The translations under genes and the position numbers were made by a program. From NCBI GenBank assembly GCA_030608725.1, contig JAUWDP010000011.1, positions 1 through 11,970 on the forward strand: 11,970 nucleotides of DNA, in the 5' to 3' direction. The notes beneath the pieces were generated by a model, which did not search any database, was not told the DNA's origin, and saw only the letters and a program-made list of their open reading frames with translations. Position 1 is the first letter of the stretch. Each line of letters starts with the position of its first letter. Positions 1 to 6,391 of this stretch are shown here, in pieces. The DNA is from Candidatus Bathyarchaeota archaeon. Lineage in GTDB: Archaea; Thermoproteota; Bathyarchaeia; TCS64.

Positions 1-225
1 TGAGAACGAGGTTGTCCCTCGCCCAAGCTGGTATATCGGGCGAGTAGCTGTCTTGGACCCCTCTCTGGCTTTTATGGCTCACGTATCTTCTGAGGGTTTC
101 TACGATACTAAAGGGGGCGTGTGTAGAACGGGGCTACCGACAACCGGCCTGAACCTTTTTTCATCAGGGCTCCCGGGGAGCCAGTAACCCTTTTTAATGG
201 TCGACCTTCCATAGATTCTTCGCGT
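1..225. other. Unassigned left-edge region with a hairpin
   Basis: I cannot name this stretch. A forward frame is open from base 2 to a TAA at 185-187 (61 codons, running in from the left edge). Its codon use (CGA, AGA, TCA, TTG, CTA) is unlike the neighbouring genes and I recognise no family, so it is at best a possible gene 3' end. Two inverted repeats are visible: CTCGCCC at 18-24 with GGGCGAG at 38-44, and GGCTCC at 168-173 with GGAGCC at 177-182. A six-T run lies at 156-161. The sequence could instead be the end of a structured RNA followed by the tRNA-His promoter. I saw no C/D-box pair and no convincing RNase P or SRP RNA signature. Confidence 0.25.
191..198 (+). promoter_or_regulatory. 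TATA box of tRNA-His
   Basis: The sequence TTTTTAAT is centred about 31 nt before the mature tRNA 5' end, which is the spacing expected of an archaeal TATA box driving a tRNA gene. The T run may also end transcription arriving from the left. Confidence 0.5.
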
Positions 226-297
226 GGCCGCTGTGGTGTAGTGGCAGCATACGGGATTGTGGATCCCTTGGTCGGGGTTCGATTCCCCGCAGCGGCC
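226..297 (+). tRNA. tRNA-His (anticodon GUG)
   Basis: A complete cloverleaf can be folded. The acceptor strand GCCGCTG (227-233) pairs with CAGCGGC (290-296). The T arm is CGGGG-TTCGATT-CCCCG, and the anticodon loop TTGTGGA puts GTG at 259-261. The extra 5' G at 226 faces C73 at 297. This G-1:C73 pair is the identity element read by histidyl-tRNA synthetase and confirms the assignment. The 27-43 position at the base of the anticodon stem is a mismatch. CCA is not encoded. The 3' end lies only 3 bp from the stop codon of a radical-SAM gene remnant on the other strand. Confidence 0.95.
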
Positions 298-300
298 CTC

Positions 301-445
301 CTAATACATGTGCTCGGGCTCGGGTCTTTTCCCCTCGTGGTTGTGGCACCGGGGGCAGTCCAGGGGGCAGCTTTTCAGGAAGACTTTCGTGTGTATCACT
401 GGGCTATCTTGGATGGTGTACTTCTTGAAATCGTAGGCTACTCAT
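301..445 (-). pseudogene. Remnant of a glycyl-radical-enzyme activase (radical SAM)
   Basis: Reading the minus strand from 441 to the TAG at 303-301 gives 46 codons that match the N-terminus of pyruvate-formate-lyase-activating-enzyme-type proteins. They contain KKYTIQDSPVIHTKVFLKSC followed by PLDCPRCHN. The Cys-x3-Cys-x2-Cys that binds the 4Fe-4S cluster in radical SAM enzymes is intact. The family motif DGPGIRT is degraded to DSPVIHT. The frame has no start codon. An ATG at 445-443 lies one frame away (MSSLRF then, after one extra base near 427, KKYTIQD), so a 1-nt frameshift probably separates the start from the body. The family is normally about 240-300 residues, so roughly 80% of the gene is missing. 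The homology is my recognition of the motif. A genuine micro-protein cannot be excluded but is unlikely. Confidence 0.7.
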
Positions 446-504
446 ATCCCTTGAGGTATTCTAGCCCGGATAGTTATGTCCTGGAGAGAGAGGCCCCGCC
501 CATC

Positions 505-1893
505 CTACGAGGGTTCCACCTGTCCTGACGGGGCGTCGTGGTCGGGTATGAGGGTCTCGAGGTCTCGGATCGACCTTATGGAATACCCCGCCAGGCTCGT
601 GATGGACCCGAAGACCCCCATCACCACGAAGAGGACCGCTATGCCGGCTCCCGGGCCCGTTCCCACCAGCCACCCGAAGACGGGGACGAGGCTCCCCCCC
701 GGCATCATGGCTGGCTCGAAGACCCAGTCGGCGAGGGGGCCCGTTATGGCCATGGAGATGGGGGAGGCCACCCTGGCTATCAGGGACCTCGTCGCGAAGA
801 CCCGTCCCTGCATCGCTGGGGGCACCTTGGACTGCCAGATGGCCTGGCTGGAGCCGTTGAGGATTGGGAGGAAGGCCATGACCAGGAAGGCCGTCGGGGC
901 CCAGAGGGTCATGTTCCTACCGATCCCGAAGAAGCAGGTGATGAGGCTGGTGATCGCCATGCCAAGGATGATCCCGTTGATCTTCTTCTTTGGACCCCCC
1001 CAGGCGCTCATGAGGACTCCTCCTACTATCCCGCCTACCCCGAAGGCCGACTGGACCGCCCCCAGGATGAGGGTGTCGTCCCCCGTCCTCGCCAGGATCA
1101 TGGGGGCGAAGAGGGTGAAGCTGAAGCTCAGGATGAAGTTCAGGAGCAGGAAGACGGTGAGGAGGCCCAGGAGCCCCGGCCTCTTGAAGATGTACTTGAA
1201 CCCGAAGACCGAGTCCTCCCAGATGCTTCCCCTCTCGGCCTTAGCGGTCTCCTCCAGGTGGGGCTGGGGGATGTATGTCATGAGCAGCGCCCCGATGGCC
1301 ACGATGAATGTGAGGATGTCGATGGCCATGATGCCCTCGATCCCTATGACGTTGAGGAGGATGCCGGCTGAGATGGGGGCGACGATCCCGGATGCTGCCT
1401 CCGCCAGGGCGATCATGCCGCTGGCCCTCCCGTACTGCTCCTTGGAGAGCATAGTGGAGACGGTGGCCGAGTAGGCTGGGAACTGGAACGCCCCGAAAGC
1501 GCCGGAGAAAGCGCTGATGACGTAGAGGTGCCAGACCTGGAGGTGGCCTCCCGAGTAGAGCACGAGGAAGGCGACCGTGGCGATGCCGGCTGCCAGGTCG
1601 CTCAGAATCATGACGTGCTTCCTGTCGTACCTGTCCACGATGGCTCCGGCCAGGGGGCTCGTCAGGATCTGGGGGACGGCTGTGAAGAAGCCCACGAGGG
1701 CGAGGGTGGTCGCGATGCCGGTGGTCTGCCAGGCCCAGATGGTGATGGCGAACTGGGTCATGCCTGTGCCCAGGAGGGAGACGAGCTGGCCCGCCCAGAT
1801 GATGGTGAAGCCCTTCATGCCAGTGGGTCGCCTCGTCTCATCGGGCCGTGCAGGAGGGACTGCTCCGCTGTCATCGGCTCCTTTGGCGCCCAT
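505..1893 (-). CDS. MFS efflux transporter (MFS_3/DHA3-like)
   Basis: A 462-residue integral membrane protein of the major facilitator superfamily, most like the MFS_3/DHA3 group that includes macrolide- and enterobactin-type exporters. It has about twelve hydrophobic segments starting near residue 28. The loop 2-3 signature GAIVDRYDRKHVM is at about 83-95, and a polar central loop lies near 210-230 between the two six-helix halves. The first 25 residues are charged, proline-rich and outside the membrane. The ATG at 1893 is preceded by GGTGAT three bases upstream, which matches the archaeal anti-SD. An internal ATG at 1818 (MKGFT) would remove the hydrophilic tail. A minus-strand TATA box lies at 1938-1946. 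The substrate cannot be told. Export of a drug or metabolite is inferred from the family. Confidence 0.88.
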   Translation of the reverse strand: MGAKGADDSGAVPPARPDETRRPTGMKGFTIIWAGQLVSLLGTGMTQFAITIWAWQTTGIATTLALVGFFTAVPQILTSPLAGAIVDRYDRKHVMILSDLAAGIATVAFLVLYSGGHLQVWHLYVISAFSGAFGAFQFPAYSATVSTMLSKEQYGRASGMIALAEAASGIVAPISAGILLNVIGIEGIMAIDILTFIVAIGALLMTYIPQPHLEETAKAERGSIWEDSVFGFKYIFKRPGLLGLLTVFLLLNFILSFSFTLFAPMILARTGDDTLILGAVQSAFGVGGIVGGVLMSAWGGPKKKINGIILGMAITSLITCFFGIGRNMTLWAPTAFLVMAFLPILNGSSQAIWQSKVPPAMQGRVFATRSLIARVASPISMAITGPLADWVFEPAMMPGGSLVPVFGWLVGTGPGAGIAVLFVVMGVFGSITSLAGYSIRSIRDLETLIPDHDAPSGQVEPS

Positions 1894-1937
1894 GTCATCA
1901 CCGGCTCAATTCGATGTTTCTCCTGTCGTCTTCTCCC

Positions 1938-1946
1938 GATAAAAAG
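1938..1946 (-). promoter_or_regulatory. TATA box of the MFS gene
   Basis: On the minus strand this reads CTTTTTATC. It predicts a transcript start near 1916, leaving a leader of about 20 nt that contains the GGTGAT ribosome-binding site before the ATG at 1893. Confidence 0.5.
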
Positions 1947-1984
1947 TCTCCCGTGGTCGCTGCGGTCTAGGCTTAGAGGCAAAC

Positions 1985-1991
1985 TTAAAAA
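1985..1991 (+). promoter_or_regulatory. TATA box of tRNA-Leu
   Basis: TTAAAAA is centred about 29 nt upstream of the mature tRNA-Leu 5' end, as expected for an archaeal promoter. It is back to back with the promoter of the MFS gene. Confidence 0.5.
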
Positions 1992-2016
1992 CGGTGTGGG
2001 GGTGTATGGTTTCTGG

Positions 2017-2104
2017 GCGGAGGTCGCCAAGCTAGGTCAAAGGCGTAGGATTGAGGTTCCTATCTCTTAGGAGTTCGTGGGTTCGAATCCCACTCTCCGC
2101 ACCA
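2017..2104 (+). tRNA. tRNA-Leu (anticodon GAG), CCA encoded
   Basis: This is a class II tRNA. The acceptor GCGGAGG (2017-2023) pairs with TCTCCGC (2094-2100), with A73 at 2101 followed by a templated CCA at 2102-2104. The anticodon stem is TAGGA/TCCTA around the loop TTGAGGT, with GAG at 2053-2055. The long variable arm (CTC-TTAG-GAG) and the T arm GTGGG-TTCGAAT-CCCAC complete the fold. No intron is present. The 3' half resembles a sequence 175 bp downstream. Confidence 0.95.
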
Positions 2105-2234
2105 TGGTTCTCGGGTTATGAGGGGTAGCACATGATGGGGGGTCTAGGGGATTCCATCGTTTCTTGGAACTGGTTCTGGTTTTTCTTGCTGGGTTCACTG
2201 ACCAGTAGAATTTGAATTACTTTATCTTGGTCAC

Positions 2235-2525
2235 TTATTCTGGGAGGTTTCGTGGGTTCTGGTCCCATTCATCCTCTGGTTCCATGATGTCTATTCCCTC
2301 GTCTGTGATCGAGATGGACGACCATTCTTTGCTGAAGAATCCGGCATGAAATTGTACGAATCCTCTGGATTCGAGTTCGTCGCATGCCTTCTCGATCTGT
2401 TTTGGCTTGTAGTTCACTGACTTAAACAGAATTTTACGTGAGATGTCACCTGTGTCAGAGAAGTCTTTGGGCATGTTATCTATTAACAACTGCAGTATTT
2501 CGAGATGTATTTTTTCAAGTGACAC
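2235..2525 (-). CDS. Small winged-helix-like protein
   Basis: A protein of about 96 residues with the pattern of a winged helix-turn-helix: helix (KIHLEILQLLIDNM), a helix pair ending in KPKQIEKACDELESRGFVQF, then a beta wing (WSSISITDEG) and an acidic tail. The closing helix plus wing resembles archaeal MarR/PadR-like transcriptional regulators or DNA-end adaptors. I cannot name a family. The start is uncertain. No ATG exists, TTG at 2531 gives 98 residues, and GTG at 2525 gives 96. I prefer GTG because a minus-strand TATA-like GATAAAAC near 2553 predicts a transcript start at about 2526, making a leaderless message. It is clearly richer in AT than its neighbours and sits just downstream of a tRNA, which suggests acquisition by transfer. 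Confidence 0.6.
   Translation of the reverse strand: MSLEKIHLEILQLLIDNMPKDFSDTGDISRKILFKSVNYKPKQIEKACDELESRGFVQFHAGFFSKEWSSISITDEGIDIMEPEDEWDQNPRNLPE
2250..2270 (+). repeat. Imperfect copy of the tRNA-Leu T arm
   Basis: TTCGTGGGTTCTGGTCCCAT at 2249-2268, continuing TC to 2270, aligns with 2074-2095 of the tRNA-Leu gene at 18 of 22 positions, including an unbroken first 11. It keeps the stem-loop form TGGG-TTCTGGT-CCCA. It overlaps the last codons of the small winged-helix gene. It may be a decayed attachment site or a chance similarity. Confidence 0.35.
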
Positions 2526-2681
2526 TTCCAATAGAAATTCAGGGAGTGTGTTTTATCTCTTTCCGACTGCTCCTCCGTCTTTTGATTGCGCACGTCAACA
2601 TTTGTGCTGGGTATTTTACTACGATCAATGAGGACAGAAAACAATGAGATACTCTAAAGGCGGATTGAGGGCCTCCAAGTG

Positions 2682-2694
2682 AATAATATAATAA
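2682..2694 (+). promoter_or_regulatory. TATA box of the DinB-like gene
   Basis: AATAATATAATAA lies about 38 nt before the ATG at 2726. It predicts a transcript start near 2714 and a leader of about 12 nt that contains GGTG at 2715-2718 as a weak ribosome-binding site. Confidence 0.55.
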
Positions 2695-2725
2695 CTCCCG
2701 TTGCGGACCAGTTATCGGTGTAACA

Positions 2726-3190
2726 ATGTCGGAGAAAGGTTCAATCCTGAAGGACCAGGCGGAGTACATTTTCGGATCCATAAGCCGCACCGTCGAGGGC
2801 ATCACCGATGAGGACGCCAAGTGGAAGCCCACGGAGGAATCCAACAGCGTCGCTTGGACCCTCAACCACATGTCCAGGATCGCCAACGTCAGCATCCCAC
2901 GCATCATCAAGGGCACCCAGGAGTACACTCCTGCGGGCTGGCCCGACGACTACAGGGACCAGGACTACACGGTCGAGAAGATGCTCAAGGACATCGACGG
3001 CGCCAAGGAGGTCGTCATGAAGGGCATCGGCAAACTCACGTCGGAGCAGCTCGAGGAGGAGATACCCCTCTGGAGAGGGACCCAGAAGAGGAAGACCGGG
3101 ATCTTCGCGTACCTCGGGGAGCTCGTCCACCACAGGGGCCAGATCGCCTACCTCAAGGGCACCATAAAGCGCCTCAAGGAGAAGGAGTAA
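2726..3190 (+). CDS. DinB-fold four-helix metalloprotein (BstA/YfiT-like superfamily)
   Basis: A 154-residue protein with the DinB/DUF664-like four-helix-bundle pattern. His48 in WTLNHMSR and His135/His136 in ELVHHRGQIAYLKG are the expected divalent-metal ligands, and the HHRGQ signature is diagnostic. The superfamily includes thiol S-transferases that use bacillithiol (BstA) or mycothiol, the mycothiol-dependent maleylpyruvate isomerase, and DNA-damage-induced proteins of unknown activity. Placement directly before a BshA-type gene favours a thiol S-transferase or detoxification role, but that is inference from context. The length is typical. The ATG has a good TATA box. A six-T run follows the TAA at 3200-3205. 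Directly downstream lies the tail of a second DinB gene in the same frame. Confidence 0.8.
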   Translation: MSEKGSILKDQAEYIFGSISRTVEGITDEDAKWKPTEESNSVAWTLNHMSRIANVSIPRIIKGTQEYTPAGWPDDYRDQDYTVEKMLKDIDGAKEVVMKGIGKLTSEQLEEEIPLWRGTQKRKTGIFAYLGELVHHRGQIAYLKGTIKRLKEKE

Positions 3191-3394
3191 ACCTCCACCT
3201 TTTTTAAGCCAAGACCAACTATCCCCCCGCTAAAGAAAAAAACCAGGGACAGCGACATCGAGGAGGAGATCGAGTTCTTCAAGGGTAAAAGGGAGCACGC
3301 GGCAACCCTCATGGGCTTGATCTCAGAGATCATCCACCACGAAGGTCAGATAGCAGCCATCCTCGGCGTCGAGAAACGGATGAAGGGCACGTAG
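3191..3394 (+). pseudogene. 3' remnant of a second DinB-like gene
   Basis: In the same frame as the upstream DinB gene, 67 sense codons run from its TAA to a TAG at 3392-3394 with no usable start codon before an internal ATG. The last 45 codons align with the end of the intact protein: EEEI then GLISEIIHHEGQIAAILG here, against EEEI then AYLGELVHHRGQIAYLKG in the complete gene, with the HH metal ligands and GQI conserved. The first helices, including the His48 equivalent, are missing. The likely origin is a tandem duplication or a paralogue that lost its 5' half. The T run at 3200-3205 is where the missing part would be. A stop-codon readthrough product is possible but less likely. Confidence 0.7.
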
Positions 3395-3410
3395 CACATC
3401 TATACCCACC

Positions 3411-3421
3411 ATTTTTATTTA
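3411..3421 (+). promoter_or_regulatory. TATA box of the bshA-like gene
   Basis: ATTTTTATTTA is centred near 3417 and predicts transcription from about 3443. This is downstream of an in-frame ATG at 3433 and upstream of the ATG at 3469, so the promoter helps decide the start. Confidence 0.55.
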
Positions 3422-3468
3422 CCCGTTCTCTCATGAAGCACATCTTACAACGGGAGAGAGGACACAGT

Positions 3469-4581
3469 ATGAAGATAGGGATAACCTGCTACCCCACCAT
3501 GGGAGGAAGCGGCATATTAGCCACCCGCCTCGGCGTGGAGCTGGCAAAGAGGGGGCACGAGGTCCACTTCATCACCTACGAGCGCCCTGTCGCCATCCAG
3601 GACCAGGACTACGAGAACGTGCACGTCCACCTCGTCTCCGTCGTCGAGTACCCCCTGTTCAAGTACCCGCCATACACCGTCGCCCTCGGCTCCGAGATGT
3701 TCAGGATCACCGAGCAGCAGGACCTGGACCTCCTCCACGTCCACTACGCCCTCCCCCACTCGACGGCCGCATTCCTCGCCCGGGAGCTCACGGGTAAACC
3801 CTACGTCGCAACGCTCCACGGCTCCGACGTCACCATCCTAGGGAGCGACGCCTCCTACATGCCCGTCAACACCCTCTCCCTCGAGAAGGCCGACGCCGTC
3901 ACAGCTGTCTCAAACTTCATCGCCAAGGAGGCTCATGAGAGCCTAGGGATCTCACGGGAGATCAATGTGATATCCAACTTCGTGGACTCCGATAGGTTCT
4001 TCCCCGCCCCATGCGAGGACCCCGAGGTCATTAAGGGCAGGGACGTCGTGGTCACCCACATCTCCAACTTCAGGCCGGTGAAGAGGATAGGGGACCTCGT
4101 CTACGCAATGAGCATCGTCACCAAGAAGGCCCCGGAGGCACGCCTCGTCCTCGTTGGCGACGGCCCCGAGAGGCACAATATCGAGAAGCTCGTGAACCAG
4201 CTGGACCTCAGCAGGCACGTCCTCTTCACGGGATACAGGAGCGACGTCCCCCATCTTCTGGGATGCGCCGACGTCGTCGTCCTCTGCTCGGAGACCGAGA
4301 GCACCCCCCTCACCCTCCTGGAGGGCATGAGCTGCGGACTACCCGTCGTCGCAACGGAGGTCGGGGGGATCCCCGAGATAATCGACGACGGCGTCAACGG
4401 CTTCCTCGTCCCCCTGAAGCACCCGGAGGCCATCGCGGAGAGGATCTTGGAGCTCAACGCCGACCCGGGGCTCAGGAAGAGGCTGGGAGACGCGGCCCGG
4501 GAGACAGTCATGGAGAGGTACACAATCGACAAGATCGTGGGCCAGTACGCCGAGGTCTACGAGGAGATCACTTCAGCCTAG
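3469..4581 (+). CDS. bshA: BshA-type glycosyltransferase (N-acetylglucosaminyl-malate synthase)
   Basis: A GT4-family cytosolic glycosyltransferase of 370 residues, the usual BshA length. BshA joins UDP-GlcNAc to L-malate in the first step of bacillithiol synthesis. The N-terminal domain carries BshA landmarks in order: MKIGITCYPTMGGSG (1-15), HFITY (33-37), YPLFKYPPYT (61-70), LHVHYALPH (89-97), TLHGSDVT (115-122), VTAVS (144-148) and VISNFVD (167-173). The C-terminal domain has NFRPVKR (200-206) and the E-x7-E pair Glu277/Glu285, although the usual ESFG is ESTP here. I chose ATG 3469 over ATG 3433 because BshA proteins begin MKIG, GAGG lies 7 nt before it, and the TATA box places the transcript start after 3433. 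The 3' end overlaps convergent bshC by 9 bp. A generic GT4 using another acceptor is the alternative. Confidence 0.85.
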   Translation: MKIGITCYPTMGGSGILATRLGVELAKRGHEVHFITYERPVAIQDQDYENVHVHLVSVVEYPLFKYPPYTVALGSEMFRITEQQDLDLLHVHYALPHSTAAFLARELTGKPYVATLHGSDVTILGSDASYMPVNTLSLEKADAVTAVSNFIAKEAHESLGISREINVISNFVDSDRFFPAPCEDPEVIKGRDVVVTHISNFRPVKRIGDLVYAMSIVTKKAPEARLVLVGDGPERHNIEKLVNQLDLSRHVLFTGYRSDVPHLLGCADVVVLCSETESTPLTLLEGMSCGLPVVATEVGGIPEIIDDGVNGFLVPLKHPEAIAERILELNADPGLRKRLGDAARETVMERYTIDKIVGQYAEVYEEITSA

Positions 4582-6330
4582 GTTCGCGTAGAACATCGAC
4601 GAGTTGGGTGTGTGCCTGTTGTACTGGCGCATGAAGACCCCCATGAGGTCCCGCATCCCCGAGACCACCGCGACGTCCAGCCATGCCCAGCTAACCTCCT
4701 GACCGAACCTCTCCGGACTGAACCGCCCCAGGGCCGAGGATAGGTAGACCTCGACTTTCTGGGCCATCGCCTGCTTCCGTCTCATCTCCGCGATGAGGGT
4801 TGCCCTATCCTCAGAGGAACTCAGCTTACGTTTGATCTCCTCGATCTCTGCGTTCAGGCCATCCAGTATCTCCCTGAGCTCCCGGTCCGTCGACTCAACG
4901 CAGGACCTAATTGCTACATGGGCCTTCTTCAGCCTCTCTTGGTCTCTCTCGTTCCGGGCCTGCACCCAGCCGCTGAGAGCACTGAACAGCCTCTCATCCG
5001 CCAGGCTCCGATATCCTAGCCGCTTCAGCTCCCCGGCGTAACCCTCGTTCCACGGGGTGTTGTAGAAGAGGCGGGTGTACCGGAGGAAGACCGGGAAGGG
5101 GAGGCCGACGGCCTTAGCTGCCGGGATCACCTCGGAGTAGTAGTTCGTCTCCCCGGGCCCCCCGACGTGGGCCAGAATCGGGAGGACGGAATCCACAATG
5201 ACCTGGCGGGAGTCGACCCTCGGAGAGATGCTCCCTACGATGTCGGACAGGTCGGGGCTACCAGCGTCGAACGAGAACTCGTAGACCGCGCCGCACTTTG
5301 AGCACTTACCCCCAACGCTGGCCGTGGTTGAGCCTGCATCGCGGTGATAACTGAGCTCCACCCGGCGCCTCTGGCATCCTGGTGTCTGGCACTCGTAGAA
5401 GAACGGGACGTAGTCTGGATCCCTGAGGCCAATCCCGGGTTTATGGCCCAACGCCTCTACCTTCTCAGCAGCCCGGTTAGAGGCATTGATGAAGGTCTCA
5501 CGGTTCGAATCGGCGAGGAGGATCTCGTATCCTTCCTGGAAGATGTGGCGTGTCCCCGGCATGGAGTGGCTGAGGATCGGGACTCCCAGGTCGGCCTCAA
5601 GGTTGACGATGGAGCCAATGACCTTAGTTGACCAGTCTGAGACATTCTCCGTGGAGTAGAAGGCGCCTTTCAACACCGTTATCGCGTGGTCGAGGTTCAT
5701 CAGGGCCCGCTCCCTCAGATGGCCGTCAACGCCATTGAGTAGGCCCCGGTAGTTGCTCGTCAGCCTCTCCAGTGTCTGACTCAGCCAGGCCTCGGGGGGG
5801 TTGGGTATCTCGTGGATGGGCACCCCCTCCTGCTCCGGGGACGTGGGGTACCTGATGAGGACGCCTCGCGAGGAGGGGCTGGGCACCCGGGTGTTGGTGA
5901 GCTCAGGCTGGACACCGTCGTAGTCTGCCACATAGAACAGGGGCACGTAGCCCTCCTCCCCCATGCCGCTCAGGCTCTTGGCGTAAGCTATCTTGTTCAG
6001 GACTAGGCTCGGGCCTCCGAGGGCGTTGGGCTGCTGCCCCGTCTCCACTACCCCGTTTTCGAGGCGGTCGATGTTCTCTGAGACAGACGAGGTCAGGATA
6101 CCTAATCTGCGTAGGTTGGACTTCATCGCCCGCTTCAGCTCCTCAAGGGAGTCGGATGTCTCACCGTACCCTGCCTTCACCTCCTTGAGGAGGCCGTACG
6201 CCTCCCCCATGGTGACGGGGATACGCCCCCACAGTTCCTCGGCCAGGCCCCCCGAAACGCCTTTTACGATGTGGCTGGTGTAGAGCTCGTGAGCAGGTCG
6301 TAGAACGTCTTCCGGAGCCAAATCGACCAC
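4573..6330 (-). CDS. bshC: BshC-type cysteine-adding enzyme with zinc-ribbon segment
   Basis: A 585-residue protein that I assign to the BshC/YllA family, the putative enzyme that ligates cysteine to GlcN-malate in the last step of bacillithiol synthesis. Recognisable BshC features are TGQQPNALGGPSLVLNK (97-113, the family's TGQQ-x-LTGP-type loop), PLFYVADYDG (130-139, where BshC has an AGEDHD-like strand), HVGGPGETNYYSEV (388-401), PFPVFLR (411-417) and a long C-terminal coiled coil at about 455-530. Bacterial members are about 540 residues. Here a four-cysteine segment (Cys314, 319, 343 and 346) looks like an added zinc ribbon. The start is GTG at 6330. The next upstream in-frame stop is seven codons away, and a TATA box at 6370-6377 leaves a leader of about 17 nt. 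It is convergent with bshA and is the strongest anchor for the thiol-pathway reading. Confidence 0.78.
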   Translation of the reverse strand: MVDLAPEDVLRPAHELYTSHIVKGVSGGLAEELWGRIPVTMGEAYGLLKEVKAGYGETSDSLEELKRAMKSNLRRLGILTSSVSENIDRLENGVVETGQQPNALGGPSLVLNKIAYAKSLSGMGEEGYVPLFYVADYDGVQPELTNTRVPSPSSRGVLIRYPTSPEQEGVPIHEIPNPPEAWLSQTLERLTSNYRGLLNGVDGHLRERALMNLDHAITVLKGAFYSTENVSDWSTKVIGSIVNLEADLGVPILSHSMPGTRHIFQEGYEILLADSNRETFINASNRAAEKVEALGHKPGIGLRDPDYVPFFYECQTPGCQRRRVELSYHRDAGSTTASVGGKCSKCGAVYEFSFDAGSPDLSDIVGSISPRVDSRQVIVDSVLPILAHVGGPGETNYYSEVIPAAKAVGLPFPVFLRYTRLFYNTPWNEGYAGELKRLGYRSLADERLFSALSGWVQARNERDQERLKKAHVAIRSCVESTDRELREILDGLNAEIEEIKRKLSSSEDRATLIAEMRRKQAMAQKVEVYLSSALGRFSPERFGQEVSWAWLDVAVVSGMRDLMGVFMRQYNRHTPNSSMFYANLG

Positions 6331-6369
6331 AGTATGAGCAGTATGACTGGCTTATTCTTTTTAGAGAGG

Positions 6370-6377
6370 GATAAAAA
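6370..6377 (-). promoter_or_regulatory. TATA box of the bshC-like gene
   Basis: On the minus strand this reads TTTTTATC. It predicts a start near 6348, just before the GTG at 6330. This suggests bshC has its own promoter although it lies 61 bp downstream of the amidohydrolase gene. Confidence 0.5.
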
Positions 6378-6391
6378 CCCTTGTGAAGGGC

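Noticed and set aside
1..187. Possible RNase P, SRP or C/D-box RNA at the left edge
   Set aside because: I checked for the conserved RNase P and SRP blocks and for C and D boxes and found none convincing. The hairpins alone do not identify an RNA.
168..195. Hairpin GGCTCC/GGAGCC followed by a T run as a bacterial-type terminator
   Set aside because: The T run begins 9 nt after the stem, too far for that mechanism, and it fits better as the TATA box of tRNA-His.
476..1474. Long forward open frames opposite the MFS gene, also one at 538-1371
   Set aside because: They are antisense to a clear membrane transporter, have biased Arg/Pro/Met composition and no recognisable domain. They result from the GC-rich codon pattern of the real gene.
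3433..3468. Extended bshA start at ATG 3433
   Set aside because: The TATA box at 3411-3421 places the transcript start after this ATG. Family members begin at MKIG, and the better ribosome-binding site precedes 3469.
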